A DNA stretch of 64,000 nt from Chionis minor (GCA_013398295.1 VZSF01002053.1:229934-293933), one strand, 5' to 3'. Shown: positions 38,001 to 53,000, numbered from the stretch's first letter. Translations and numbers: made by a program. Notes: generated by a model not told the origin, from the sequence alone.

Positions 38001-41000
38001 CCACTATTGTTTCAGCCATCTGGTCCCATAAAGGTTCGTAACCATTTCCTATGGAGAAAGGTGGTGGCTACTCCCACTATTCTCCCTTCTCCATCACCGC
38101 ACCGGAGACTTCACTCAGCTGCTAAAACCATCTGATAGGTGGTATCTTCTCATAAACATTGCCAAGAAATCATACGTATCCTTCATCCTCTCTTTAGCTT
38201 TCCCTTGTTTATTCATTTCTACTGTGTTTTTTCAAAGCTGCCACCAGTAATTCACTAGTCACACAATTTCTCTTGATTTCCCATCCAAAATTGGCTCCTC
38301 TCTTATTCTAAGCAGTTGTTATTTAAGTAAAGCCTGCATTTCAATAAATAAAACTCACACATGAGAAACTCTTCAATGACTTTCTTCTCATGACTTATGG
38401 CAAGACAGGTTCTGCTAAAGGGGTGAGTCATTCAGCAAAGGGAGAGGAAAACTGTTCATTATGCATTTCTGAAATCCCCAAACCGCTGAAAAGGCACCAT
38501 TTACCAACAAAAAGCATCACAGGATGCACATGAACCAGCAAAGTGGGTGGAGCCCTTCCAGAAATGACTGCAACACAGGGGGCACCTCATCGAAGGCCTC
38601 TCTTTCTCAGGATCCAGTATGTTAAAAGTGAGTGGGAGGTGCGTGTTTCTCAGCTTACATTCTTGTAGGATTTGCCCGTCAGAAATCAGAACAGCGAGTT
38701 TTTTTCTGTCCCTCAGGGGAATACCAGAACAACGTGGGGTTTCCCTGCTTCAGCTGCAGCCTCCTGAGCTGCACACCCCTGAGCGTCGCCATCTAGAAAG
38801 CACAATAACCAGGATGTGCCTGAGCCTCAAAATCAAGCCTGTTTCTCTGTTTCACTCGTGTTCCTGCCACAGCGCAGATCCAAGGACTGCAGTCGCTCCT
38901 TCGGCAGGCAGGACTGACCACAGTGCAAGGATCCAGCCCAGGTTTGAATTCAAAACCTCCAACCACCTGCCGGCTTGCGGATAACAAGTTCTGGTTGTGC
39001 CTCCACTCCAAATAAAACGTAGGAAGGCAGGGAGCTTGCACACTCATGCGCAAACAGGGAGGACGTATATACGCCCCCCCACGCTGGCTCCCTGCTCCCA
39101 GGAAAGACCTGCTAGCCAGAAGGATCCAGCAGCAACACGCTAACAAATAAACTTTGCAAAAGCCCCAAAGTCCCTCATTGTCCTCACAAGCTCTAAGCAC
39201 CGCAAAGAGCCATCTGCCACCAAAACTTGTTTCAGGAAAGGGAATGCATACGGAGACACAGGTCACTCAAACGGTGGGACAGACCCGACCAGCGCAGGAA
39301 GAGCGGAGCACCTCGCGTTTCCCTATCCCAGCACTTTGTCCCCTCAGAGCTACCCTGGAGCACCGGGACAAGACGATCGTTGTTGCAAGAGACGGAGCAG
39401 GAGCAAATCTCAGGGGATACTTACAGCATTCAATGGGGTTGGATGCTGCTTGCAGAGAAATGATCCTGCCGTTGGACTCGGGGATGTGCACACGGAAGAC
39501 GAGCCGGACGCGTGTGTTCTTCCTGCCGATGTCCGTCTCTCCCTTGCGCAGCTCGATGTCTGCATTCCTCAGCTTCAAAATCCCCGCGCAGTCAATGCTG
39601 CCAAACACATACACCGTTTAGCTTAACACTTCTGCTTTCAAACAGCTTGGAAATAGGTGACAGTCAAGAGGATTAAGCTGGTTTGCTTTGATCTCTGGGT
39701 TAAGAGCAGCTCCAAATACTTGTTCTGCTTAGATTCTAGATATGCCTCTCATGGCAGGGGGGTTGGAACTAGATGATCTTTAAGGTCCTTTCCAACCTAA
39801 ACCATTCTACGGTGCTGCGATATTGCCATTTCAGCAGTTACAGGGGAAGAAATCCCAGACACGCGGCAAGTGAGGGATGCTGCTGGATCCCTTCCCGAAG
39901 AGCCTGGCCCCAGTGGCTTAGCACGTCCCAGCCGAGGACTAGGGGTGGCCTTTACTCTGGTGACAGCAGAAGCCACTCTCCAAATATTCTAACCCTGAGT
40001 GATATTTCCCTCCTGTGCTAAGCACACACCGGGCAGGCACAAAGCCGAGCCCGTGCCAGAGCCTCGGCGAGCTGGAGAGCATTGAAGCCTGCCCCGGCAG
40101 CTCTCCAAGCAGCTCGGTGCCCAGAGACTGCACAGCAGCTATTGCCTGCACGTGGGGAAATCAGTTCAGCTCCACAGGGAATCACAGCAGTTGAGGCAGC
40201 TAATTGCAGGCACCATCCAGGCACGTTTTCCCCACGGTTTGTAATGCAAGCATTGAATTCAGCTCCAAAGTAGGAACCAAACTGCTCTCTCCTCCTTTTG
40301 GACACAGTAGGTGCTTCTGCTGGAATGGGGCTCTCCAGCCCTGACCCGGGTCACCTTGTCATGCTCCAAAGCCCCGGGATGCTGTTCCCAGCCGAGGCAA
40401 TAGCCTGGCAGAGGAGAAAATGGTTCTCTGTTCCCATTCACCGTGTGGGAGGATGTAGGGAGCAGGATGGGGCTGAGCAGCAATGAAAGGATTAGGATTG
40501 CTTAAACCAGTATTGCAACTTAATATTGGTTTAAGTGCAGGATAACTTCTTAAGAGCCCAGTGTAAACTACCAAACACGCCTGCCTACAGCAGAGCCCTG
40601 GCAAGAGAATGTGCCAATTAATATTTGCAGAATCTGAGATCTTCAGCTCAGCAACAGTCCTCAGAGTGCAGGGAGCACTGCTATTAAATGGGCACTGCCA
40701 ACCTATTTTGACACCAGTTTTAAAGACACACCGTTTTTCTTTAGACATGAATCAAAATCGAGTTTTGGGAGGCATAAACCCCAAGCTGTTTCCTACACCC
40801 ATGCTGTTCCTTGCCATTGCATGCATGCAGGGGTTTATTACTCCAGGGCTACTTGTTAGGAACAGACGATCGTGTTCCGTTCAGCACTTGGCTGCTTAAG
40901 TTTGAGATGTGGACTTTTATTTATTTCCTTGGGTGCAGAGGGAAGGAGAGGCTTGAAGGAAAGGGAGGAATGAGGCATATTTTCTGGGAAAAAAAGATAC

Positions 41001-44000
41001 ATAAAGAAAGAACATGGATTTTGCGATGAAGTAGGGGGGCTTAAAAACATAGCTGCTCTGCCAATTTTGTCAGTATCCTCTGAAGGATGGAAATACAGCT
41101 CGTCCCTCTGCAGAGCAATCACTCTCATGCTGCCTGGCACACATTCAAGCCTGCAGTTTCAGACCGGTGCCCACTTCATCCCTCTGCCTCCATAAAACTG
41201 GAAGAAGTAATACAGAAAAGATGTGCCTGTACTTATTTTTCTGTTAATCTATTACAACAAGAGTGCAATTTCACGGCCAGAGCACTTGGCTGAGTTAAGA
41301 AGAGATGCTTTCTATTCCACTAAATGTTGTAAAATGAATCGCACACCTTTCCTCCACTGTCTACTGCTCCTTGCTTCTCATTGCATGCCTGTAGCATAAG
41401 GACTTGAGATTCAGGTTTTCTTTTCCTTACTGCCCTACAAAGCCATTCTGACTTCAAAGACAACAGATGATTACAATATTGTCACTGCAGCAATTGGGGT
41501 AAAGATCAAAAATGCCTGCATGGTCACTCTAAGCAGCTTTAACCCAGGTGCTTGTAAATGCGGCTCATGCTTTTGTAAAAAGTGTCTTATACTCATATAT
41601 CACCCCGATGCTTTGGGAATGGGAGTCCCTCCAGAGCAGGCATCATTATTCAAGTGACTCCTTTCCAAAGAGAAGGAACTTCACATGCCAATTTAATCCT
41701 CCTCAACTTTGCTAATAAAAAGAAATATGCTTACGTTGCTTTCATGTTGTTTTTGGGTTCCAATGGGATCTCTAAAACTTTGGTGTTGCCAATGATTTTT
41801 TCATAGCTGGTGGTGGTGACGGTTTTTCCTGTAATGCGATGGACTTGATAGAAAGCATGAGGTTTAAGTATCCGTTCGTCTGCTGTCCCGATGAAGATCT
41901 GAAGACCCAAGGGTTTGTTCTCCATGTAACCATGAAGCTGGCAAGACATTAAAATATCTATTATCACACACAGGGCTTGCAGTGCCTTCATGTGAGGAAA
42001 CCAAATAGATCTACAGACATACATACAGATAGGGAGATATACACAGACATAAAGATATGTGTGGCACAGACTCTTTCCTGCTCTCAGAGACAGACCTCCT
42101 CTTAAGACTCCATGATACATAGAGAAGGGAGCTAATGGAAAATATGTAATTAATGGTTATAATACTAAGTATGTCAGGAACAAAAAATGCATATATCAAG
42201 AAGAAAAAATTCCAGACAAGGTCTCCATACCAGAAATTTGTTAGTCTTCTCCAAAACAGATTGATAAATCCCCTCAATTTATACATTTTTGAGTCCACTT
42301 GTTTAAATTGCAGTGACTGATTCCTAAATGAAATGTGTCTGCGATTTTGAGAGCTGAAATGTTAAACTATGTATAAACATTTCAGAAATTGATGATCCCT
42401 GCCACAGCCCTTTTTGTGGCCTCAGCACATGCAGTCTTGCCCAGCTCACGTCCATTTCAAACCCAGCTGGAAGGATTGTCCTTCCAACCCCTCACTTTGC
42501 TCGTCACCCTGAGGTTCACATGTCTCCAGCTTCCCCTGCGTCCCTCACACCAGACGTAAGCTGCCTGCCTTCATCTTCAAAACTCTGCTCCTCTCTTTGC
42601 CCTCTCACCTCTCATTTTCTACTCAGTTATCAACATCTATTCCCAAACTTCCCAGTTCCAGCCCCAAACACCGGTATCAGCTTCTTAAATGCTCCCAACT
42701 TTGTGTTTTCTGCCCATCAGCCTCTTCCTACAGGGAAGATGTTCCCTTTTAATATCTACCTCTCCACCCTACAAATCTCTGTGTCTGCAGAAATTGTAAA
42801 TAGTCTTAAAAGGAAATATATTCTTGTTCTCCTGAAATCAATTATCTGGACCAGGGTTGATTCACTGCTCTTTGAAACGTATCCTTCCTCCAGTTGTTGG
42901 TTCACCTTCAGCCATTCCTCTTGCATTGATTGCATTAAAATACTACCTGTGCAGGTAGAGGTGGCATTTTTGGTCTGTGACTGCACAGTACCTGGCCCAA
43001 GGGGGTCTTACTTGACCTCAGAGACTCGGGCTTCTCGGGTTCAAGGACATGAACAGACTCTTCTGTTCTAAATAACATTTTTATAAACAGCATTTGCTGC
43101 AAGAGAAGCAAGAAAGCCAGAATGCCTCCATAGGCCAGGAGATGAGGAAATTTCTCCTTCTTTATTAACATTCAAAATTACAAATCAAACCATTCTAAAT
43201 TTCTCACATAACCAAAAATGAAAAACAGACATTTATCTACCGCATAGCCAGTGATCTAGCTGAAAGGGAACTTTATGGTCTGAGACACGCTAAATTTGTT
43301 TTCAATTATTCTGTCCACATACAAAACCTTGATGAAGCCATGCAAAGCAAGTAGTGCTGGAAGATCAGAGAAAAGGAAGATTAAGCTAATGGTATTCATG
43401 GCCAAACCTTTTTTTTTTTCCCCCCTTTTTTCTTTTCACCAGTCAGCAGGAGGTATCTTTGCATAGAAGGATTAATTCCCCCCTGGAAGGGGACCACATG
43501 CAGCATCAATGCAGTGCTGGCAACCTTCCTTCAGTATGGCAAATGTAAAGCGACACTCACTCTTCTGAGCCATCATTACTCATCTAGCACATATTTGCAA
43601 GGCATACAAAGGCAGGGTCTATGCCCCAGAGACCTTACAACCCAAGGGCCCGAATTTGCAGCCTCCACTTACATGAATAGCTCCATTGAAGTCAATGGGC
43701 CTTAAGTACGGGTTGTGCAAGAAAGAATTACAGAATCCAGCCCAGCCGCAGCTCAGACACCTACGATAACTCACTCGCACAAGCGCTTCGGGAGACTGTG
43801 AGGAGGGAAAATTGGGTACGAGGCTTTGTCCAAACATGCCAGCTGGCTCTGGGAATGAGGTGGAGGAGGAGCGGAGCTGGACTCCAAGCGCAAGGGTTGG
43901 TACTGAAGAAGCAGTATTGCCAAGAATGTGATAAATACACAGCCATGGGGAGACTCAGAAATGGATAGGGTGTATAGGACATTAAAGGCAACAGAGGTCC

Positions 44001-47000
44001 AAATGATAGATCTACTGGCATGAACAGGCATGAAGGTAGGAATCACCCCCTGTTTATCCATGGAGGTCCATTAAGCCCAGGTCTACAGAGAGCCGTACTG
44101 AAACTCATCTCCAGTATCGTACTTTCAAAATCCGAGATTTCCTGGCCTTCAATGAAAAGCCATTGTATGACCAAAAGCCATCTTGTCTTTTCAAGGGGAG
44201 AGGGAGAAGAGTGGTTTTTAAGTACCGAGCATGTTTATTGTCACGCCTGACAGAGTAATTCTTTGTGGATCCAGCTAGATGACAAGAGGATCCTTTGGAC
44301 TAGAGCGATTATGACAATGACAGCAAAGCAGCTTTTGCTCTACCCTCTGCCCTGGCAGAACAAAATCCCAGAGTTACAGGTGGGAGACTGGACTGGAGGA
44401 AAACAGGTAATAAATCACAAAAGACAACTTGCCCCCAGTGAGCAGAGTCAGTAGCAGCTGTAACAGAACTGGCCATGTACACAATTTTTAATACTGGCCA
44501 CCTTTAAAAGTAATTTTAAGTGGTGTTTCTGCTCATGTATAGAATGAGTTCCCAAGGTAAAACTATTCATGGTCTTCTAATAATGCGTGTGTCTGTATAA
44601 ACGTATACAGACTTAAAGACGAGACAAATTGATGGCCTGTTCATATGGCAATGTTTGTATCATCTGCTGGACGAGGGGGTATAAAACACATAGTAAAAGG
44701 CCTTCCGGTCCTCCAGCGGGACCAGATTTTAAATCAATTGTTTGATCAATGGAAAAAGTAACATAATTGTTTGGTAATTTATGTCATTAGGGCAATGCTT
44801 TGGGATGACATCACTGTAAAATCAAAATAGCCTTATAACATGCAAATACAAAGAGAAAAATATCTATAAGACAGTCAAGCATCCGGGTTTAAAAGGGTGC
44901 GTCCTTATCTTAATTGTTTACATTTTACAGGATAATATAGAAGATCACCTACCACGAGCATTTCCATCTACCTTTCACTTGCTAAGAAGACATCAGGATG
45001 GCTTAAGAACAAAAAATGAAGATGGGGACTGCCCACAGAAATGCTCCAGACACTTTAAAACCAGAGTTTTACACCCAGCTCTGCCACGAATTCACTACAT
45101 AGCTTCAGCCATCTCATATAACCTCTCTGTTTATCTGTACCAGGGGAACAGTGGTGCCAACCCTACTTTGCAGGGACAGAAATGAGTCAATATTCTGTGC
45201 TGGATTTTTACACAAAAAAAAAATCCATTGAGGGCTACAATGAAAGAACAGGTCAAGGGTTTGTTTCAGGTGTATCTCTCCTCAAAACTGAACTACGAGA
45301 GACTGTTACTCTCAATAAACACTCACCTCCACTATGTTAGAAGCTGCTTTAGCATTTAACCATAGCACTGATCTTTTCTTTGGCGGAGCAAAGAAAGCGC
45401 AAAAGTGATCCTTAAAGAACCCTACGGAGAAGTGAAGACTTAAAACAATTTTTCAATAGTAATTTTGAAATTAATTTTTTCCTTCCTTAGCAACAACCAA
45501 GCCACTCCGAAGTCTCCGTTTTGCAGTCCTACCCTTCTGCTCCTCAGCTGGGAAGGGAGAGGGCGCCGAGTCCTGACACACGGAGGTGCAGCAGAGACGA
45601 GAACAGAGGACCAGCCCCGCACCAAGGTGTTCCCTTACTCTTCTTTCCGTGAAGAAAACTAAATCATCTGGATTTCAGTTTCAAGAGAGTGAGATTCGAG
45701 AAAGATTTATGAATACAGAACTCTGGGAGGAAATATTTTTGTGTATTATAAGGTGACCTATTCACAATAAAACTCCCCCAAACTGTATACAGATCGAGCT
45801 GGAAAAAACCCAACTCCTTTGAGTCACATTTGCCACAAGGGGAAAGAGAAGCCAGACATGATGTGTACCTTTCCATACTCTATTTTGGGATTTTAAGATC
45901 CCATTCCTTTCAGTTGAAAGATTTTTCTTAAACTTTGCTTTTGCATAACTCTTATAATATTAACATAGCCAGACATGGGCTGGTCTGTGACCTGAGGAAA
46001 TGCAAAGCACTTCGGCAGATAAACAAATAACATCATTCAGAAAACAAGGAGACTTTTCTTGTTTGCTTTGCTGCTATGGATTAGGTTTCTAAACAAAATG
46101 GAAATGTGTGGCATGATTAAAATCATCAGCTCACCTCTGCATAAATAAAATTCATTCATTCTGCACTTCATCTGTGGATCAATACCAGTCAAATTTGGGA
46201 GAGGGGGGTATTTAAGTGCCATTTTCAGGAAGGCATGTGTAAAATTCTGCATGCTCACTAGCAGATGTGCCTTTAGGTGCTGGGTATCAGCAGCCTAGTT
46301 ACTTGCCTGAACACAATTCCTGCGACAGTGCCGGCAACCGCAGCCATCCAGAACACACATTAGCCATATGAAACAACACTTTTTGTTTTTCCTGCACTAT
46401 TTCAAAACTCAGGTCTTCCTACAAACTGAGCCCCCAGCTCCAAATACACAAAAACTTAAAGCAGGAGTTTGAAATTCAAATCTAAATCAGTCCCTACCCC
46501 AGTGTTCAGACGAACCAAACGCCGCATCTGTGCGGCTGACACCGCCTCTGGCTGTGGGGATTTAAAAACCCAGATTCCCCTTTGCTGTGCTGCATGAACA
46601 GCAAATGCCTTTGCACCAGTGAAGCCTGCGACACTGCTTAGTTATGCTGTCTGGTAACTGAGTGATAAACTGACAGCAGAGTCAGAAGGAAAGGTGAATT
46701 CCTTAAGGACTCTGTAGCTGGTAACCTATAGATACAACATACGCATATACAGAGGGAACTTAGCCAGACCTTTGGAATTTAGATCTTTGAAACTTGGATA
46801 CATTCACTGGAGTTTATATATTATTATATTGTATATAGACTTATATTATTAGCAAGAGGAAGGAGGATTCCCAGGAGGTAAGTACGATAACTTCTTTATT
46901 CTTAAATGGCGAAGCCAGGGCAGAGCGCTGCAGTGATTTGCTGGGTCCCTCAGGGGACGGGCAGCCAAAGTGCAGTGAGACCCCAAGGTCCCCGTCCCCC

Positions 47001-50000
47001 TGTGCTCTGCCTTGCTGCAGGGGTGGCCAACCTCATTCTGCAAGTAGCACAAACATGCAGTGACACCGGCCGCAGCACCTATCCGCAGTTTCCACTAGCA
47101 TTCCACGCGCCTGCCTCTGCCTTTTTAATTGATGGGTTTCAGAGCCAAATTTTCTCAGGGATTTCTAGTTTGCTCGTTGCACATCTGAAAGTCTGCAAGC
47201 AAACAGTGATGGGCTTTGCGAGACAAAAGCAGGAGCATCTGCAGATCTTACAGGCACTTTTGAGGAGCCCCAGTGAGAACGTTGCCCTGTGTGATACAGA
47301 TGCCGATTGCCTTAGAGAGTAGAAGGGAATAATTTGTTTGCCATTCATCCCAACAGAGCTTTGCTTGTCAGGAATTTAGGTCTTTCTCCCCTGAGAGGTA
47401 TAAAGCTGCATCTTTAAAGCTGATCGCACACATCTTCCTGTCTAGACAACGCAAGCTACTGCCAGAAGGAAAGTATAAAATTGGGGAATGAATTCGCTAG
47501 TCTCGGTGATTCTATTTGCTTGAAAGTAATCAGCTCTCCTGCTTGTTTCAGCTCAGTGCAACATGAGGTGTAGTCCATGAACCGCCGCATATTACTTGCT
47601 GTCTCCCTGTGGAAGTCCCTCTGGCTGCCCCCCGAAGGGGCTGTGCATGTGTGTGGCCAGCCCTGAGAACAGCACCGGGGTGATTCAGCTGGACCTTCCC
47701 CAGCCGGTAGTGAAAAGTGGGAAAACAGAGCTCGACTGGCAACGTTTAATTAGAAGCAAATACAAAGCCGCGTGAGAAATCGCTTCCTCCTACTGCTTCC
47801 CTTTTCCTGCTGTACACAAGAAGATAAGAAAGCACTGAAAGGCTCGCCAGGAGCAGCACGCGGTTGTGGCACCGGCTGCCCCGGGACGGAGCCCCAGCTC
47901 GCCCAACGCCCACCTTCGTCTAGAAACAGCGAGAGGCTGCCGAGCTAAAGCTGTCTCTCAAAGCTTTTGACACCACAAACCATTCCGCTGCTCAGACTCC
48001 TCATCAGCCCCAAGGCTGTTTTCCGTGCCAGCAAGCGTTTTTGGACACTTGTTTTGAGGACAAGAGGAAGATGTGCTTGTTGGAGTAGCCCCAGCTTGGC
48101 ACCACGTTTCTGTCACGCCTGTCCAGCTCCCTTCCTGCTGGAAGCAACTTTGCATCTTGGATTTGATCATTAATTCTCATCATTAATACCCTTTGACCGA
48201 AACAGTTTCAAGGGCTTTTGGGGGTGTCTTTACTCAACAATACTCCTACCAAGATGGAAAATTTCACTGTATTGTCTCAAGGAGAGTGGCGTATCAATAG
48301 TTGTCAGTAATTAAGACAAAGACCTCATCCAGACACCGTATCATGTAGCGGCTTGCCTGCCTGCTTCACTTAGAGCTGACATTGAGCAACAAAGTTGAGT
48401 CTTGTCACATGTTTTTGTTCAATTTAACGTACTTGGGACATAGCAAAAGAATGCAAACCAGAAGGAAATCTCTGCTCCTTACCGAAGCAGTCTAAAAAGG
48501 CCTCCGAAGACAAGCCTTTGAACATCTGATTCTGCTAAATGATGAGTTTTTATTATACTCAATTTTAAGTGTCTCTTATTTTGGTGACAATTTTGACAAA
48601 ACTCCAAGTACTGAATCGCATTTGCTCTGCTGCTCCTTACGGCAAATGACAACCAGACTCCCAGTGCCTAACTGGGATTTCTGTTTTCACATAGGGTTAA
48701 AATACAAGTCCGGGACAGAGATGGCAGCTGTTTTGCTCAGGGGTTTTGTTCCTGACCATCCTGACGCTCACCTTACACTGCAATGTAAGCAAGTTGTTCC
48801 CTCTCCATGCCTCAGTTTCCCTACAAAGAGCTGATCCTGTTTTCAAGATGCTTTGACTATCTCAGCTGAAAGTTTAAAAGAAGAGATACTATTCATCTGA
48901 CTGCCGCACGTGCACAGATAGAGGGATTTGGAGATCAGATTTTCATAGCTGGATGAAAATATTTATTTTCTCCTACGAAGAAAACCAGCTGTGAACTAAA
49001 GAGCTTCCATGCACATTCATGACAAAAGATTCAGACTCCCCCCAGCACGACAAAACCCTCTCTGCCACAAGTAAATCAGGGGGTGCAAATCTCCTGATTG
49101 CGACAGAATTTCACTGGTAGAGTTTCTTGGCACAGGGCTCTGCCACCCGTTAGCGAAGTCATTCCCTTGCCAGCTGTCGGAGCCACTGTGGGAACCAGCC
49201 TTGGCACAGCTGGAGCAGAATGGAGTGTGGCAAGATGCTGTCTTATCACCCAACCTTGCAGCTGCCTCTGCCACAGCCCGTTCTTCCTTCCCGGCAGACA
49301 GGAGAGGTAGCAATCCTTCAGGTGCAGCCCCGGGAGCGTCACGCTGTGTGACCAACCTGGCACGCAGCTTGAGAGCAACCACGCTGAGAAGGGAGAAGGT
49401 GGGACAGCAGTAGCAGCAACAGCACCTTAGAGTTACTTGGCTGAGCCCGAGATGACCGATTTGATTCCACTCAACCAAACGCCCAGAGCTGAGCCCTCTG
49501 CCAGTGCTTAGTGCCGCGCCTCCTGCAAGGCAGGTTTGGGGTCCAGGAACCATGGCCTTTGCTCAGGCACTGGCTATTTGACTGAGTGTCAGCCAAATTT
49601 TGGAAAGGAACTTGGCCAAAAAGCATTTTTGGGAAAAAGAAAAAAAAAAAATTAAAGGGAAAAAAAAGAATAAAAGTAAGCCCCAGGAGCCTCTCTCCTC
49701 CCCAATTTCTTTCTCATGCTGAAGCCCACAACACAAGGCATGCTCAGAGAGAGAATAACTCAGGTCTGCTGGAAGCATCAGGGTTTCAACAGCTGTTTCA
49801 GAATGAAATAGAGACCCTAGAAAATTTTCACCGAGCAGCAGCAGGCAGGAGTCCAGTCCCTTCCCCCCCAAAAAGCCATTAGCCCAGTGAGCACGATGCT
49901 CCCCCTGGACACGGGAGACCCAGGTGCGAGTCTTCGCTTGGTGCGGGGCTCTGCCAATTCCATAGACACTGGTCTTGAGAAAGGAAGGGAGGCACTAGAG

Positions 50001-53000
50001 GCTTAGCCGGATGGCGAAGCCCACGAAGAGGGCACTCAGATGTGAGTTTACAGGACACTATCCACCCTGCGTGAGGTTCTCCTGCGGACACTTGAGCACG
50101 CCCTGAACAGGATGAGTTACGCAGGCGTTACCGCTGCGCTGGAAGTGTCCGCATTCATGGCAAACAGCCATAAATTTGAACTCCGGTTTACGGCACGCTG
50201 ACTCCCCCATGCACAGTCCTGCCGGGAGATCACACATGAAAGAGCAGCCTAAATCTTGCATCTGCCTAATCCAGGCATATTCCTAATCCTGGGTTAAGGA
50301 ATAACCCAGGATTCCTGCATCTCACAGGCATCACACTCAAGGCAGTTGGTATACCCTCCTTCCCCTCACCTCTGCCAAAACTACTTTCTATCAAAAGCAA
50401 TGTATTTTGAATTAGGCTCAAAAGTTTCATTGAGAACTTTTCATTCACCTCTAACTCAAAGCAGGTTGGTCCACAGGAAAATCACGCTGCTTCCTCGAGG
50501 TACCTGGTTCACTGATCATCTGCCCTGCACCTCTGCATCCCAGCTCCATCCCAACTGTTCCATGGAGCCATCCTGCCTGTCCTTCCCTTAGGGGCGAGCT
50601 GCACTCACCCAGCCATAACATCTGGGTGACAGCATCCCTTTCACACAGGGGGATGCAGACCCAGGTTAAAGACTTTAAGCAACAGAAGATGCAATTTATC
50701 TCTGGTTAAATTCTCCCAGTAGCTAATTATCCTCACTGTTACCTTCTTGCATTCGTTAGAGAAAGCATACATGTCAGCTCTTCTTCTAATCTTGGGTTAT
50801 TAGTTATCATAGTTGAAACTCCCTGTTTTTCACTCCAGTCTTGTGTCTAAACAAAAGCAAGTTTCAAGCTCACCTGCGTTTTCCTACACTGCTTGTGATT
50901 TATCTAGCAATTTCGTTTCCTCAGTGGCTCCACTGAGCTTTCAGATAGACAGACCTCAAGGTACAGCCACGCTACCAGTACACTAGCAGTGGGGTGTGAG
51001 GGGTACCGACTGACCTACCACCTATACTGGTGGGGTATATTAGTTTTGAAGAGAATTTCCCAGATGCGCAGTTCTGAAAAGGCAAATTTTAGGTACACCT
51101 ATGCCTGCAACAGCACATGTAGTGACACTAAATATACCCACGACCCAATAGCTCCAAGCTCAAGAGGCACCTACAATCACCACAGTTGTGCAAACAAGCC
51201 TGGTAATCCTGCAGGTAAATCGGGCATGAAAGGTGCGGTTTGTCACACGCTGTTCTGGAGTTGGGGGCAGATCTCCCCGCAAGAGCCAAAAGCCACCGAG
51301 CGCCTGCGCGTGGCTCCCGCTCGCTAGAAAAGGGAAGTGAAGGCCACAACCATGATACAAAGACGTTGCACGGCACGAGCCCAGCACAGCCTGCCCGCGG
51401 AAGTGCAAACATGCAGGGCTTCATCCCGGACCTCCGACTTCCCCTTTCCCGAAGAGGGGGAGTGGAGAAGATGGGCAGAAAACGCTAAACTCAACTCCTC
51501 AACAGGAAATCTTCCTGGGCAGGCTGGTTTGGATTTCAGCAGGAGCACGTCTCCAACCTAGCCCTACCCGCGAGAGTGTGAATCACGGCACCAAGCTGAG
51601 ATTTGGTTTTGAGTTTCCATCAAAGATTCTGGTTTCACTAATATACAAAGGAATTAGCTGAATGTTGGAAGTCACATACAGTTAAAAGTCAGGGCCCTAT
51701 GGGAAGCCTCGGCCAGAAAACAATGTCTCCTTTGACTTAGAAACCACAAGAAAACACATACAGCAAAGTTCAAATATAAAAGGAAAGCGGAACATACATT
51801 TGTTGTTGAAAAGCAGCTCCTGTGTGCTCCATTAACAACTACCATTCCAGCTTCTTTTTAATTAAAAAAAAAAAAAAAAAAGGTGGTGAAAGTCACCCAA
51901 ATTTTAAAAATTAAAACCCGGGGGAAAGGTGGGTGAGCTGTGCTGAGCAGCAGCCCCTTTCCATACAGCTTTCCTGCATTACAGAGGAGGAGACCAACAC
52001 ACAGGCGTGCAGCACAAGCTGTGATGGGTCGGGGGTACCCTGTGGACCTCCCTGGTGATTTTAGGACAGCGGTGGCAGGCAGGGACTGAAGTCTCAGTCC
52101 CCTTGAGCTATCTCCCCTTCTTGCTGCGGGCGGAGATGGGGAAGGAGTCGTCCCTGATGCTCTGACTTGAAGGAGCTATTCCCTCCTCCCTCCCAGCCCT
52201 GTTACTCATCTTAACCCACTACCTTTGACCAAACAAAGCCCCCAGAACTCAGCAGCAGCCGAGGCAGATGGCGGGGATATTGTCTGCAGGGGACCACGGC
52301 TCTGCCACCATCAGCGCGCGGTGACCAGGGAGCCTGCACGAGCCGCAGGCTGAGCACCGCCGGCAAGGAGGACCCGAGCACCGGGGCTCCTGCTGCCCGG
52401 GGAAGGACCCAAACCACCGAGCTGGTACCTAAAGCAGGAGGCAGCAGCCCCACCAGCCCCACAGGCTGCTCTTTGCAAAGGTCCCAAACAACGCTCGCCC
52501 CGGACGGAGGCTCAGCCAGCTCAGAGCACGGCTGCCCGAGCACCCAAAACCTCCGGCTGCAGGATGGGGCAAACTTCCTGGCTGAAGAGTGAGTTTTTCC
52601 CCAACCCCGAGTTTTTCCCCCACCCCAACACCACTGATGCCGGGTGTGCTCTGGGCAGGCTGCTCCCTTGGAAAACTGGGACCTGAGAGTCCTCAGGTGC
52701 TTTCGAATGCTGCTGAATGGATTCAATTACCTGACACAAGCAGCGTGGAAAAAAGCAGGTTTGTTGATGAAGAACTGAGTTAATAATGCAGTGGAAGTGA
52801 GCGAAACAAAGTGAGACATGCAAATGAGTTACTGATTACTTATAAGCTGGTTTTCATTCACAAGCACTTGAGCCTTTGGTAAAGACACATGAGAGAAGCA
52901 ACACATCAGGGGCAGGATTTGCTGAGATGGCAATAAAAAAAAAAAAACAAACCCAAAAACAAAATGCTGGAGTTAGGCACACTCCTTTGAGAAAATGACT

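Larger units (their letters stand above)
39598..41734 (-). other. NFATC2 intron 4
   Basis: A 2137-base GT-AG intron (phase 2). It holds a CR1 3' tail at 39.75 kb and a 35-base near-perfect hairpin at 40501-40535. Nothing else recognised. Confidence 0.9.

Noticed and set aside
42520..43071. 183-codon plus-strand ORF, serine/proline/leucine-rich
   Set aside because: Lies in a pyrimidine-rich intronic stretch; the translation matches nothing I know. It may be part of an unrecognised old repeat.
44680..44686. TATAAAA box on the plus strand
   Set aside because: Isolated motif with no initiator, CpG context or downstream gene; expected by chance in AT-rich intron.
49017..49553. 178-codon minus-strand ORF with a cysteine run
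   Set aside because: The CCCCYCC run comes from a CAGCAG-like trinucleotide stretch; no domain or conservation evidence.
52211..52726. 171-codon minus-strand ORF in intron 3
   Set aside because: It coincides with a GC/CpG-rich patch; its Gly/Pro/Leu/Trp-rich translation resembles no family.
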